From NCBI GenBank assembly GCA_946894095.1, contig OX335642.1:1747021-1811020 (forward strand): a DNA stretch of 64,000 nt, read 5' to 3'. The stretch comes from Incurvaria masculella. Lineage: Eukaryota; Arthropoda; Insecta; Lepidoptera; Incurvariidae. A model generated the notes under the pieces. That model searched no databases, was not told where the DNA came from, and saw only the letters and a program-made list of their open reading frames with translations. Shown one piece after another: positions 63,665-64,000 of the stretch (position 1 is the first letter of the stretch; every line of letters starts with the position of its first letter). The position numbers and the translations under genes are program-made.

Positions 63665-64000
63665 CTGTTTACAGAGGCTCTTTCTCGCTAACCAGCCAGC
63701 TAATTGCTAGAAAGGCGATTGTAATGGAAACTCTTTGCAAATACTTGGAATTGTAGAAATTTTGAGATTTCTGATCAAAAAAATGCGACAAGTAGTTTTG
63801 GCAGTCCTCTCTTGATGTTAAGACACCAAAACAGGTGGAGATCTGAAGGTTTAAGGCACGTTCTTGTCGTGCGTGATCCACTTTACATCACCAGTTATCA
63901 ATCTCTTCAAAAACCGATCGGTTTCATTACGTCTCTATACCAAAATCGTCTCGAAAAGTCTCGCAAATGTGTACAAGGTTAATTAGGTTTCTTTCAGTGA
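63665..64000 (-). pseudogene. mariner transposase relic, internally deleted, truncated by window edge
   Basis: From the right edge the minus strand reads FLKRLITGDVKWITHDKNV, matching the mariner phrase TGDEKW..YDN with the first Asp present. It then continues after a stop with REDCQNYLSHFFDQKSQNFY, the mariner C-terminal block. The catalytic middle between them is missing and frames differ. Confidence 0.75.

Overview
The window is animal nuclear DNA, very probably from a moth or butterfly. It has small exons with GT/AG introns, a low-GC background with GC-rich exons, TTAGG-type telomeric repeats, a BEL/Pao retrotransposon, mariner, LINE and hAT relics, tRNA-derived SINEs and TTAA-flanked MITEs. 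One family of dispersed repeats (core GTGCGAGTCGGACTCGCAC, with a GACGGACGG block) is one I associate with lepidopteran genomes. Species assignment is inference.

One large gene dominates. On the minus strand, from the start codon at 60459 down to the stop at 19049, I can assemble 30 coding exons of the receptor tyrosine kinase Alk (anaplastic lymphoma kinase). Every exon junction has a GT donor and an AG acceptor and every phase agrees, giving 5145 nt and 1714 residues. The predicted protein has a signal peptide, MAM domain 1, an LDL-receptor class A module, MAM domain 2, the Alk glycine-rich region, a Cys-rich EGF-like stretch, one transmembrane helix, a kinase domain with every catalytic motif, and a long tyrosine-bearing tail split over exons 25-30.

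Layout. 1-3620: the 5' part of a BEL/Pao element (minus strand, running off the left edge). 4256-6175: two adjacent, unrelated tandem arrays that share a period of about 118-119 bp. 6200-19048: AT-rich DNA downstream of Alk with MITEs, SINE and LINE relics, interstitial telomeric repeat, and three exon-like segments that may mark other genes or relics of them. 19049-60459: Alk, whose introns hold many of the mobile-element relics. 60460-64000: Alk 5' region with a four-codon upstream ORF, a GC-rich segment, then repeats and a mariner relic at the right edge.

The least ordinary structure lies in the introns around the Alk membrane-proximal and kinase exons. Exon 19 is followed by two decayed tandem copies of its own 3' half. 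Exon 21 is followed by a decayed copy of its own acceptor and first eleven codons. An apparently perfect 147-bp inverted repeat occupies most of the intron between exons 18 and 19. I saw no defence system, CRISPR array, rRNA or functional tRNA gene.
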